From: UBA2144 sp964506185 | Lineage (GTDB): Bacteria; Patescibacteriota; Gracilibacteria; Peribacterales; Peribacteraceae | Reading direction: 5' to 3' | Assembly: GCA_964506185.1 (NCBI GenBank) | Contig: CAZDKL010000002.1 | Span: 13,042 to 77,041, forward strand | Length of the DNA stretch: 64,000 nucleotides | Part shown: positions 1 to 9,226 of the stretch, piece after piece | How the letters are laid out: each line of letters opens with the position of its first letter | Numbering within the stretch: the stretch's first letter is position 1 | Made by a program: the position numbers and the translations under genes | The notes under the pieces: generated by a model | What the model was told of the DNA's origin: nothing | Databases searched by the model: none | The model's input: only the letters and a program-made list of their open reading frames with translations

Positions 1-212
1 GTTTGCCAATTAATATTCCGGTAAAAATATCTAATTTTTGTACCTTGAATTGGAAGCCCGTAAAGAGATATCAGCACAACAGTTGTCCTGATATCAAAAA
101 AGATAGAAAACAAAATCAGCATTACTATTCCCACACCTCCTCCGGCAATAATGGAAAGAATTCCCCCTGCGAACAAGGCGGGAAGTAGTATCAGGTAATA
201 TTCGCTGATCAT
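1..212 (-). CDS. TauE/SafE (TSUP) family permease, N-terminal part
   Basis: Partial gene running off the left edge; 70 residues are readable from the ATG at 212. They form hydrophobic segments with the Gly-rich turn AGGGVGIV followed by FDIRTTVVLISLYGLP, the usual start of TSUP-family transporters (sulfite, sulfonate or other organic-anion permeases). The ATG overlaps the TGA of pyrB (ATGA), so the two genes are translationally coupled. The substrate cannot be told from this fragment. The family call rests on the N-terminal repeat only. Confidence 0.6.
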   Translation of the reverse strand, partial: MISEYYLILLPALFAGGILSIIAGGGVGIVMLILFSIFFDIRTTVVLISLYGLPIQGTKIRYFYRNINWQ

Positions 213-1126
213 GCTTTTCCAAGTAACATCGCAAGAAGAGCCATTCTAAGTGTCACTCCATTATTTACTTCTCGGAAGTATGCTGCATTGGGAAGCTCAT
301 CCACTCCTGTATCGATCTCTCCAATGCGGGGGAGGGGGTGCATAACCGTAATATCACGGTCTTTGACGTGTTCCGGTTTAAGAATGTATTTGAGCTTGAG
401 GCGTTCGAAGTCATCTTTATTTTCAAACCGCTCTTCTTGTACACGTGTCATGTAAATGATATCCGCATCAAGTCCATCTTCTAAGTTTTCAGTCTCCGTA
501 TATTCAATCCCTTTCTCTTTGAAGAAACTTGTAACTTTCTCGGGCATTAGAAGTTCTTTTGGTGAAACCAGTGTGAACTTCACATTATCATAAAGTCCCA
601 ATAGGAAACTAACTGAGTGTATTGTCCTTCCGAATTTAAGATCGCCGACTGCTGTCAGATGAATTCCATCTAATTTCCCCCGCTCTTTTTTAATTGTAAG
701 CATATCCAGAAGTCCCTGCGTTGGATGTTGATTCGGTCCGTCCCCCGCATTTATAAACGGAACGGGACAAGCGGAGGCTGCGATGTCCGCACTTCCTTTT
801 TCCGGATGTCGCATCGCAATAACGTCAGCGTACTGACCAATTACCTGCATCGTGTCCTCGATTGTCTCGCCTTTGTAAAGCGAACTGAATTGCATACCAA
901 CCGCTGTGATAACTTTACCGCCAAGTTTGTGCATTGCAGTTGCAAAACTAAGGTTAGTTCTTGTGCTTGGTTCGTAAAAAAGATTGGCAAGTATTTTACC
1001 CCTGAGTAAATTACTTCCGCCCTTTGCTCTGACCTTTTCCATCTTTTCGCACACCTTTAAAATGCTGTCCGTGTCTTCTCGCGAGAGTTGTTTTGTTGAG
1101 GTTAGATGTTTGAATGGTAGAGGCAT
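209..1126 (-). CDS. pyrB: aspartate carbamoyltransferase catalytic chain
   Basis: Catalyses carbamoyl phosphate + L-aspartate to N-carbamoyl-L-aspartate, the committed step of pyrimidine synthesis in the cytosol. At 305 residues it has the usual length of the catalytic chain. The carbamoyl-phosphate loop FYEPSTRTN lies at residues 50-58, HPTQGLLD near 132, and HPLPR near 266. No regulatory chain (pyrI) is visible next to it and no other pyrimidine gene is in the window. The stop overlaps the start of a TSUP permease gene. No Shine-Dalgarno sequence precedes the ATG. Confidence 0.96.
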   Translation of the reverse strand: MPLPFKHLTSTKQLSREDTDSILKVCEKMEKVRAKGGSNLLRGKILANLFYEPSTRTNLSFATAMHKLGGKVITAVGMQFSSLYKGETIEDTMQVIGQYADVIAMRHPEKGSADIAASACPVPFINAGDGPNQHPTQGLLDMLTIKKERGKLDGIHLTAVGDLKFGRTIHSVSFLLGLYDNVKFTLVSPKELLMPEKVTSFFKEKGIEYTETENLEDGLDADIIYMTRVQEERFENKDDFERLKLKYILKPEHVKDRDITVMHPLPRIGEIDTGVDELPNAAYFREVNNGVTLRMALLAMLLGKA

Positions 1127-1189
1127 TCTATGGACGGATCTTAATGAATCGGGTTCTGGAAGTCCAGCGAAAATATGTACTAATAATAT

Positions 1190-1245
1190 TTTCCTTATCT
1201 CCTCTCCCCCTCAAGAAGGGGGAGAGGGTAGGGTGAGGGGTTATC
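1190..1245. repeat. C/G-rich palindromic intergenic repeat, family 1
   Basis: TTCCTTATCTCCTCTCCC is followed by a short loop and GGGAGAGGGTAGGGTGA. The same flanks and stem recur at 48351-48396, and a related C-rich/G-rich palindrome lies at 49643-49760. It resembles REP-type dispersed elements seen in many bacterial genomes. It sits upstream of pyrB and may also act as a hairpin in RNA. Confidence 0.7.
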
Positions 1246-1289
1246 AGACATGATTTACATCACATGCTTAATGTTTAACAGTAATATTG

Positions 1290-1318
1290 TTGACCTGACT
1301 GGATTTAGCTCACATTTT
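1290..1318 (+). promoter_or_regulatory. possible promoter of the 1324-1473 ncRNA
   Basis: TTGACC at 1290-1295, a 17-nt spacer, then CATTTT at 1313-1318. The -35 is good and the -10 weak. The predicted start falls at about 1324, exactly at the 5' side of the first long stem of the downstream RNA. Confidence 0.4.
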
Positions 1319-1323
1319 TACTC

Positions 1324-1473
1324 CGGTTGCTGGCGGCCTCGTTAGGTTACTCTGGCCGAGCCCAAACGGGGCCCCTCCGCCAGCAACCCTATCGATCCTC
1401 GGTACATCGTCAAGACTAGGCGACGATTAACACTGCACCTATGTGCGCGATCCCTGCCGAGGATCGTTTTTTT
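1324..1473 (+). ncRNA. structured two-domain RNA ending in an intrinsic terminator
   Basis: No ORF is present, but there are two closed domains. Domain 1 is shut by the perfect 12-bp stem GGTTGCTGGCGG/CCGCCAGCAACC and contains inner CTCG/CGAG and CCC/GGG hairpins. Domain 2 is shut by GATCCTCGG/CCGAGGATC and contains ATCGTC/GACGAT and GCAC/GTGC hairpins. It is followed by seven T. Both domains look like three-way junctions and the last stem doubles as a Rho-independent terminator. It does not match what I know of SRP RNA, RNase P, tmRNA or 6S RNA. Function unknown; a cis leader is unlikely because the terminator lies about 650 nt before the next gene. Confidence 0.6.
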
Positions 1474-1479
1474 ATTGAT

Positions 1480-2069
1480 TGGCACACACCTAACATTAGA
1501 ATAATGTCGCCTGCTGAGTGATCTTTGGAAATTTCATCTCGATCCAATTCGTGCCAGGAAACCGATCGATCGTTAAGGCGGTTGCTATGAACCTCTTTTC
1601 CGACTGATGAAAAATCTGAGGATTGGTGGGCGGCCCCCCATTCTCATGCCAGCATTTGCACAAGGTTCGCAAAGCCCACCAAAGCTTTCTGCGGTACCCA
1701 CAGAGGACTTATCCTCATAGGCATATAGAGTTCTGGGGGGCTCTATAAAAAACTCAATGTAATGGTTGACCAGTACATATTTGTCATTAGAATGCTCGAG
1801 CTTGACCGTTTGATCTCTCTCAGATAGCTCTTACCAGCCTTTCACACTTTCTGCCATTTCAAACCTTTTTTGTTTTTCGGGCCTTGGCAGAGGCATGACG
1901 TAACGAGTTTTGTAAGAGTAGATCTGCTCCTCGTGAGTCTTCTGAGGTTGGACAAGTTAAGTATTTGCCTCCTTTACATCCGCTTCGCAATAATCGGGCC
2001 AGAGTCGCCAAGTGATCCCTGTTTCAAATCCAAGAGCCGACACCCCCGGGAACAATACCCATGCGATGA
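1480..2069. other. about 600 nt without a convincing gene, possibly structured RNA
   Basis: No ORF here has convincing protein-like composition. Several strong local inverted repeats are visible: GGTGGGC/GCCCACC (about 1625-1679), TATAGAG/CTCTATA (about 1725-1747), GAGGA/TCCTC (about 1703-1716). On the minus strand near 1820-1840 the string GTGAAAGGCTGGTAAGAGC resembles the P10-P12 region of bacterial RNase P RNA, and near 2010-2050 TTGGATTTGAAACAGGGAT resembles the 5' part of tmRNA. Neither molecule can be completed: the universal GAGGAAAGTC of RNase P and a CCA-ended tRNA-like domain were not found. Confidence 0.3.
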
Positions 2070-2090
2070 AGAGTCTAGGAGGCTCTTTTT
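2070..2090 (+). terminator. intrinsic terminator before the flippase gene
   Basis: Six-bp stem AGAGTC/GGCTCT (one G-T pair), 5-nt loop, then a T run. It would end any plus-strand transcript arising in the 1480-2069 region, which supports a transcribed RNA there. Confidence 0.5.
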
Positions 2091-2121
2091 AATTATCTGC
2101 AACTAACTGTAAGCTATCTTC

Positions 2122-3570
2122 ATGTCCTCGAAACAAATCGCTACATCAACTTTCTGGCAGCTCGCGAGCCAAGTTGCTATGGCAGCTTTAAGTATTATTA
2201 CAGTTAAGTTTGTTGCAATGGGACTAAGTAAAGAACTTGCCGGGGTATACAACTCCGCATATGGCTTCCTTCAACTCTTTGGAATACTTGCTGACTTTGG
2301 TTTATACGCCGTTGCAGTTAAAGAGGTCAGTCGTTCTGAGAGAAGAGAGGAGGTATTAGGCGCGATAATAATCCTCAGATGTATTACTCTTGTGATTTCT
2401 TTAGGCGCTGCACTCGTATTCATTTGGATTATCCCCGCATGGAAGGGAACTCCTCTTCCTTTGAGCGTTACAATCGCATCACTTGTTCCATTCTTCACAT
2501 TGCTTGCAGGAATTATTCGAACAGTCTTCCAGGTTAATTACAAAATGCACTTTGTTTTTATCGCTGAAGTATCACAGCGAGTTCTTGCAGCAATTTTGAT
2601 GGGACTTTTTATCATGCTTGGAATTCGCGGAAGTCACGATCTACATCACCTACACCTCTTCCTGTATATCGGAGGAATTGGTGCGTTTCTTCTTTTCTTT
2701 TTGTCACTGACTTATGGAAATCGGCTGATGAAGATAAAACCTCACTGGGATCCAGAGCTTTTAAAGAGACTAATGAAGTCCGCTGCGCCTTTTGGAATCG
2801 CATTTCTTTGTATGGCACTCTATCGCGAGTTTGACATAACGCTGATCGCGCTCCTCAGAGATGACTTTGAACTGCAAAATGCTTACTACGGATTCGTCAC
2901 TCGCATAATGGGTATGGGCTTTTTGATTCCAACATTCATCCTTAACTCAACTCTTCCAATCTTAAGCGAAAGAGACTCTAAGGGTGAGGATACTAAATCA
3001 CTTCTTGGAAAAACTTTCCTGATAATAATGATATTCGGTTCGATCACTCTTCTGTTCTCTACTCTTTGGTCACGTCCAATTATTCAGTTACTGACTACCG
3101 AGGCTTATCTGAGTACGCCAGCTCGTCCAGGAGCAGACACGGCTCTCAGATTGATGAGCATCCCAATGTTCTTGAATGGAATAATTCTGTTTGGCTTCTA
3201 TAGCCTCCTTACAAAAAATAGTTGGAGGAAGTTGGTACTAACTTTGCTGCTTGGTGTAGTCATTTCACTAACTATGAATTTGGTTCTTATTCCCAGCCAC
3301 GGATTTGTCGGCGCAGCATACACATCAATTACAGTTCATTCAGTATTGGCCATCATACTTCTTTTCTTCGGAGCCAAGGCAATGCCATTTAAATTAAACC
3401 AGGTTGAGATTTCCCAATGGATTTTATTCACAGCTCTCCTTGGTATAGGACTTTGGACATTTAAGCCTTTTATGATTGGAGAAATTAGAACAATAATCGG
3501 GCTTGGTGCTATGAGCATATATATGGGAGCACTTATGTTGCTTCTAAGGTTTAATAAGTTGGTGAAGTAG
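2122..3570 (+). CDS. oligosaccharide flippase (Wzx/MATE-like)
   Basis: An integral membrane protein of 482 residues with 12-14 predicted transmembrane helices and almost no soluble domain. The N-terminus (STFWQLASQVAMAALSI, then FGILADFGLYAVAVKEVSR) is typical of polysaccharide-biosynthesis flippases of the MVF/MATE superfamily, which move lipid-linked oligosaccharides across the inner membrane. It stands alone between a terminator and a small orphan gene; the glycan island at 19.8-24.3 kb is a plausible source of substrate. MurJ is a less likely alternative because characteristic MurJ segments are not obvious. Confidence 0.8.
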   Translation: MSSKQIATSTFWQLASQVAMAALSIITVKFVAMGLSKELAGVYNSAYGFLQLFGILADFGLYAVAVKEVSRSERREEVLGAIIILRCITLVISLGAALVFIWIIPAWKGTPLPLSVTIASLVPFFTLLAGIIRTVFQVNYKMHFVFIAEVSQRVLAAILMGLFIMLGIRGSHDLHHLHLFLYIGGIGAFLLFFLSLTYGNRLMKIKPHWDPELLKRLMKSAAPFGIAFLCMALYREFDITLIALLRDDFELQNAYYGFVTRIMGMGFLIPTFILNSTLPILSERDSKGEDTKSLLGKTFLIIMIFGSITLLFSTLWSRPIIQLLTTEAYLSTPARPGADTALRLMSIPMFLNGIILFGFYSLLTKNSWRKLVLTLLLGVVISLTMNLVLIPSHGFVGAAYTSITVHSVLAIILLFFGAKAMPFKLNQVEISQWILFTALLGIGLWTFKPFMIGEIRTIIGLGAMSIYMGALMLLLRFNKLVK

Positions 3571-3663
3571 TTGCCATTTCTAAAATTTGTGATATAACAG
3601 ATCAGCAACTTACTGGTCCATTACACGTTTCCGTTTGTTTGGCATATGAAAGGAACAAGTGCC

Positions 3664-4041
3664 ATGAAGAGTCTGTTTATGTTTAGTACGAGACCTGGGC
3701 TTAGGGGAATGTACGATTCACTGCTCCCGAAGCTCCATCTCAGTCCGGACGATTGCGAGTTCGCTTGTAACACCGGGCAGACGCTGGCGATGTGTGAGGA
3801 GGGGCCCGATCAGCGCGACGTCTTCATTGTGGACGTTATGACCGGACTACACGAAAAGCAGTTGGGGATCATAGCAGCGATTCACGCCGCTCATCCGGAA
3901 GCAAAGATCTTGGCTATGGCAAGCGGTGATGAAATGGAAGCCCGAGCCAAAGAAGCCGGTGCAGATGCATTTCTGCGCTTCGGCGGGGGAAGTATGGCGG
4001 ATGCCATCAGACACCTCGTTCCTGCCGATGCCCCGGCATAG
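3664..4041 (+). CDS. degenerate response-regulator receiver-like protein
   Basis: About 125 residues with the alternating alpha/beta pattern of a CheY-like domain: DVFIVDVMTG (normal phospho-Asp strand), then AKILAMASGD and AREAGADAFLR-like helices (here AKEAGADAFLRFGG). The N-terminal acidic pair and the conserved Lys before Pro are missing, so phosphorylation is doubtful. The ATG at 3664 is preferred over 3646 because AAAGGA lies 9 nt upstream. Base composition is distinctly GC-richer than the neighbours, as in the small genes at 26393, 47880 and 49869, suggesting transfer or a different expression class. No output domain or kinase is nearby. Confidence 0.55.
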   Translation: MKSLFMFSTRPGLRGMYDSLLPKLHLSPDDCEFACNTGQTLAMCEEGPDQRDVFIVDVMTGLHEKQLGIIAAIHAAHPEAKILAMASGDEMEARAKEAGADAFLRFGGGSMADAIRHLVPADAPA

Positions 4042-4079
4042 TTGCCCTGGATTTGCGGTTTCGACCGCGGATCCGCCAC

Positions 4080-4113
4080 CCAGCACCGTTTTGCTCACGC
4101 GAGACGGTGCTGG
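4080..4113. repeat. perfect 10-bp hairpin after the receiver-like gene
   Basis: CCAGCACCGT, a 14-nt loop, then ACGGTGCTGG. No T tract follows directly, so it may be an mRNA 3' end stabiliser rather than a classical terminator. Confidence 0.5.
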
Positions 4114-4140
4114 AGCCATAAATTCACCACTCAGGCCAGA

Positions 4141-4169
4141 TTGATCTGAAGACGGTTTTTTGCTATAAT
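4141..4169 (+). promoter_or_regulatory. promoter of the Asp-rich surface protein gene
   Basis: TTGATC at 4141-4146, 17-nt spacer, TATAAT at 4164-4169, with TGC before the -10 (extended -10). The start codon at 4193 leaves a leader of only about 16-18 nt. It closely matches the promoters at 13640 and 33880. Confidence 0.75.
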
Positions 4170-4192
4170 AATCACGAAAACACAAAATACAT

Positions 4193-6283
<2,091 letters not shown>

Positions 6284-6301
6284 TAATGTTACATATTGTG
6301 T

Positions 6302-6328
6302 GTTCCGCTTCGGAGCGGAACGTCTTTT
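6302..6328 (+). terminator. intrinsic terminator, GTTCCGCT hairpin family
   Basis: GTTCCGCT/AGCGGAAC stem followed by GTCTTTTT. The same hairpin recurs at 17091-17110 and 33653-33672 without a T tract, so this terminator seems built from a dispersed repeat. Confidence 0.75.
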
Positions 6329-6419
6329 TGCTTTTTTGTAAGCTGAAAAGTCTAGAAGCTAAAAAGATTTTTTTGAAAGAGTATTGACTGGCAAGTTGCG
6401 ACTGACACAATACTTGCAA

Positions 6420-6464
6420 CCCGCCCACCCTGAGCCCATACCCCACCCCGGGGGGAGGGGTGCG
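6420..6464. repeat. C-rich palindromic repeat, family 2
   Basis: CCGCCCACC, then CCCACCCCG and GGGGGGAGGGGTG. A related copy lies at about 33774-33812 (GCCCGCCCACC ... CCCACCCCGTGGGGGGCGGG). Confidence 0.55.
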
Positions 6465-6522
6465 CCTTCGTCTCAGATCACATCAAATAGCTCAAATCTT
6501 TTTGTGCTATTGTTGTAACTTT

Positions 6523-7332
6523 ATGAATAAAAAACTCCTTGTAGCCGGCATCGTCATAATCACACTTGCCTTGACTACCCGCGAACTCACCCTCCTTTCC
6601 GACGGGAAGCTCCACGTATACATCTTGGACATCGGCCAAGGCGACTCGGCACTGATCATCACTCCGATCGGCAAACAAATGCTCATTGACGGCGGGCCTG
6701 ACCTATCTACTCTTGAACATCTTGGAAAGTACATGCCGTTTTTTGATCGATCAATTGATCTGATAGTCCTAACTCATCCTCATGCCGATCATCTGACTGC
6801 ATTGCCCGAGGTTCTTAAGAGATACAAAGTAAATAATATCCTGATGGCAATGTCTGAGTCTAAAAATGCTCGCTACAGATCATTTTTAAACGAGGCATCC
6901 AAGCAAAACATTCCTATTATTGTTTCCAATCCCGAAAATGATTTTATCTTGGAAGATGAGATTCGGATTGATGTCATCTGGCCACACATCTCGCAAAAAA
7001 CCCTGAACAATTCATCAGTCGTACTTAAACTTCTATATAAAGAGCATTCGATTTTGTTAACAGGAGATATTGAAGAGGAAGCTGAGCATGCAATCCTCAG
7101 AAACGGTGCTGATGTTAGTGCAAACATCTTAAAAGTCGCACATCACGGTTCGCGCACATCATCATCAACTCAGTTTTTAAAGAAAGTCGATCCTGAATTG
7201 GCGCTGATTTCGGTGGGGGAGGGTAATAGATACGGCCATCCTTCGCCTGAGATTATAAAAAAGCTAAAAAACATGAATATCAAAGTCAGAACGACCGAGT
7301 CCGGCGGGACGCTTCATCTGGAGCTGAAATGA
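6523..7332 (+). CDS. ComEC/Rec2-type metallo-beta-lactamase-fold protein
   Basis: About 269 residues: an N-terminal hydrophobic anchor (LLVAGIVIITLALTT) and then a metallo-beta-lactamase domain with LDIGQGDSALI, LTHPHADHL (metal ligands), LLTGDIE and VAHHGSR, as in the C-terminal nuclease-like domain of ComEC. The membrane channel domain of full ComEC is absent, so it is a stand-alone anchored hydrolase, perhaps degrading DNA at the cell surface. I choose ATG 6523 over the upstream GTG at 6460, which lies inside a repeat. TGC-TATTGT lies 8 nt upstream, so the mRNA may be nearly leaderless. Confidence 0.8.
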   Translation: MNKKLLVAGIVIITLALTTRELTLLSDGKLHVYILDIGQGDSALIITPIGKQMLIDGGPDLSTLEHLGKYMPFFDRSIDLIVLTHPHADHLTALPEVLKRYKVNNILMAMSESKNARYRSFLNEASKQNIPIIVSNPENDFILEDEIRIDVIWPHISQKTLNNSSVVLKLLYKEHSILLTGDIEEEAEHAILRNGADVSANILKVAHHGSRTSSSTQFLKKVDPELALISVGEGNRYGHPSPEIIKKLKNMNIKVRTTESGGTLHLELK

Positions 7333-7333
7333 G

Positions 7334-7354
7334 TGTATGTACATTGTACATACA
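7334..7354. repeat. perfect palindrome TGTATGTAC-ATT-GTACATACA
   Basis: A 9-bp perfect inverted repeat with a 3-nt centre, placed directly after the stop codon of the ComEC-like gene and 60 nt before the nucleotidyltransferase start. It could be an operator or a small mRNA hairpin. Confidence 0.5.
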
Positions 7355-7413
7355 GCCCGAAAATGTCTGCCATTCGTTTCCCTCATTGGGCTTTTGGCCC
7401 TAGAATTTCCCCA

Positions 7414-8715
7414 ATGAAGGTCCTATTACTCATTGCTGGCAGATCGGTACGTTTCTGGCCTCTAAGCGAAAAAACGCTATTTCCTATATGTGGGACCAAT
7501 CTACTCGAAACGACCACAGAAAGGCTAAAAAAGGCTGGTCTGACCGATATTATACTCGCTGGAGGAGCTCACAATCTGGAGCTTGTTGCAGGTTCTGGAT
7601 TCCCCACAATCGAACAAAAAGACCTCAAACTTGGTATGCGTGGTGCGCTTCTAGATGCACTGCCCGGTATTGGATCCGAGTCTGTAATGATCGTGTGTGT
7701 AAACGATGTGATTGATCCTTCTGCTTACAAGAACTTAGTTGAGAAATGTCAGAGCCCCGATGTTCAGGGTGCTCTCCTTGCACAGAAGGTCAACCGATAT
7801 TTCCCGGGTGGATATCTGGAAGTTGATGGGAAAAGAATCACCGGAATAATTGAAAAGCCGGGAGAAGGAAATGAACCAAGCGACCTTGTGAATATTGTTG
7901 CACATGTACATAAGGATGCATCAGTTCTTTTGGAAGCTTTAAAGGAGGCTCCAGCTAAAGATGACGGATACGAAATTGCTCTTGATCAACTATTTAAGAA
8001 GTACATTTACTCCGCAGTTCCTTATGAAGGTGTATGGCAAGCAGTTAAATACCCATGGCACATGCTTAAGCTGCTCCCTATTCTGCTCTCTGAGACAAAG
8101 GAGCAAAATATACATGAATCAGCACAGGTTCACCCGACTGCGGTCATTGATGGGCCTGTAATTCTCTCGGAAGGTGCAAAAGTCTTCCCGCATGCGACTG
8201 TTAGGGGCCCTTGTTATATAGGACCTAATAGCATCGTCGCCAATAATGCATTGGTCCGTGATTCAAGTATCGGATCTGATTGTGTTGTAGGTTATTCAAG
8301 TGAGGTGAAGGCTAGTGTATTCGCTGACCACGTCTGGACTCACACAACCTACATCGGAGATAGTATAATTGGATCTAATGTTTCCTTTGGTGCGGGCAGT
8401 GCTACTGGAAACCTCAGACTCGACGAGGCGGAGATCTCCTCGATTGTTAAAGGAGATAAAGTTAAGACAGGGCTAAATAAGTTTGGAACTGTAATAGGTG
8501 CCGATTGCAGACTTGGCATCCATACCGGAATTAATCCGGGGGTTAAAATTGGATCAGGCACATTTGTAAGTAGCCATGTGCTGATATCGGAGGATGTTCC
8601 TGACAAAAGTTTTGTAACAATGAAAAAAGATGAAATGAAGGTAAGAGAGAACAAAATGATCGTGCCAGGAGCCGATGAGAGGGAGGGGTTTAGAAAAAGG
8701 GCTATTGGCAATTAG
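7414..8715 (+). CDS. sugar-1-phosphate nucleotidyltransferase with beta-helix domain (GlmU-like)
   Basis: About 433 residues. The N-terminal Rossmann-like half begins MKVLLLIAGRSVRFWPLSEK, a variant of the G-x-G-x-R-x-x-P-x-x-x-K nucleotide loop, and includes IVCVNDVID. The C-terminal half (from about residue 235) has hexapeptide-type repeats (VILSEGAKVFPHATVRGPCY, IGPNSIVANNALVRD), the left-handed beta helix of GlmU-type enzymes. It probably makes an NDP-sugar for cell-envelope glycans. The exact sugar is unclear because the nucleotide loop departs from GlmU. ATG 7414 is chosen because translation from 7333 would run through the palindrome. Confidence 0.75.
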   Translation: MKVLLLIAGRSVRFWPLSEKTLFPICGTNLLETTTERLKKAGLTDIILAGGAHNLELVAGSGFPTIEQKDLKLGMRGALLDALPGIGSESVMIVCVNDVIDPSAYKNLVEKCQSPDVQGALLAQKVNRYFPGGYLEVDGKRITGIIEKPGEGNEPSDLVNIVAHVHKDASVLLEALKEAPAKDDGYEIALDQLFKKYIYSAVPYEGVWQAVKYPWHMLKLLPILLSETKEQNIHESAQVHPTAVIDGPVILSEGAKVFPHATVRGPCYIGPNSIVANNALVRDSSIGSDCVVGYSSEVKASVFADHVWTHTTYIGDSIIGSNVSFGAGSATGNLRLDEAEISSIVKGDKVKTGLNKFGTVIGADCRLGIHTGINPGVKIGSGTFVSSHVLISEDVPDKSFVTMKKDEMKVRENKMIVPGADEREGFRKRAIGN

Positions 8716-8777
8716 CTATTGGCAATTAGCTGCTTTTTAAAAAGCCAATAGCCAAATGCCAACCTGCCAATAGCTGC
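8716..8777. repeat. intergenic tandem and inverted repeat TATTGGCAATTAGC
   Basis: Two direct copies of a 14-bp unit are followed, after a TTTTTAAAAAG centre, by inverted copies of GCCAATAGC. The whole can fold as a long imperfect hairpin downstream of the nucleotidyltransferase gene and may serve as its terminator. It is related in unit style to the AGCAGATTAGC repeats at 28601 and 61914. Confidence 0.6.
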
Positions 8778-8820
8778 TTGTATCAACAAAAAAGACTAAT
8801 ACATGTGTACTTTCCATATA

Positions 8821-9225
8821 AAAGTTATCCCCACCCCCTGTGTATTACCCGTTTTCCACACCCATGTGGATAACAGGTGGAACCTCAGGATTTTGGTTTA
8901 TACAAGCCATTTTCTCCCCATATTTAACTTAACCTTAACTTTTCTGGTATTCCACAAGTTTTCCACACTTAAAGCAGACAACATATTTGCACTTACACAG
9001 TAAATTGGGCTTTGCCACAGGCTCGTTGTTCAATTTATTAGAAATAGTTTTCCTTTATACATAAGCTAAAACTCCTTCTTAATTTGCTTTCAGTCTTCCG
9101 TTCTTTCGGTCTTAAAATTAACCAATTTTTCCACACATCACACCTTAAAACTCTAATATTCGGTAAGCCCTTATTATTATTACTATTTATATATATACTT
9201 ACTACCTTTTTTATTACTATAGGGA
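8821..9225. other. probable replication origin (oriC)
   Basis: About 400 nt without a gene, immediately upstream of dnaN. DnaA-box-like 9-mers cluster here: perfect TTATCCACA on the minus strand at 8865-8873; one-mismatch boxes at 8825-8833, 8852-8860, 8959-8967 and 9127-9135; a weaker one at 8948-8956. An AT-rich stretch of TTATTATTATTAC and TATATATA type at 9170-9205 could be the unwinding element. Position and box density fit oriC. dnaA itself is not adjacent, which is unusual but known. GC skew could not be computed here. Confidence 0.7.
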
Positions 9226-9226
9226 T

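Noticed and set aside
3..188. 61-residue plus-strand ORF at the left edge
   Set aside because: Antisense of the TSUP permease N-terminus, which has clear transmembrane-protein composition and couples to pyrB.
1480..2069. RNase P RNA or tmRNA gene
   Set aside because: Only fragments match; the universally conserved GAGGAAAGTC of RNase P and a tRNA-like CCA end are missing, so no RNA gene is called.
1870..2106. 78-residue plus-strand ORF in the long intergenic region
   Set aside because: Composition is not protein-like, it has no ribosome site and it runs through a terminator.
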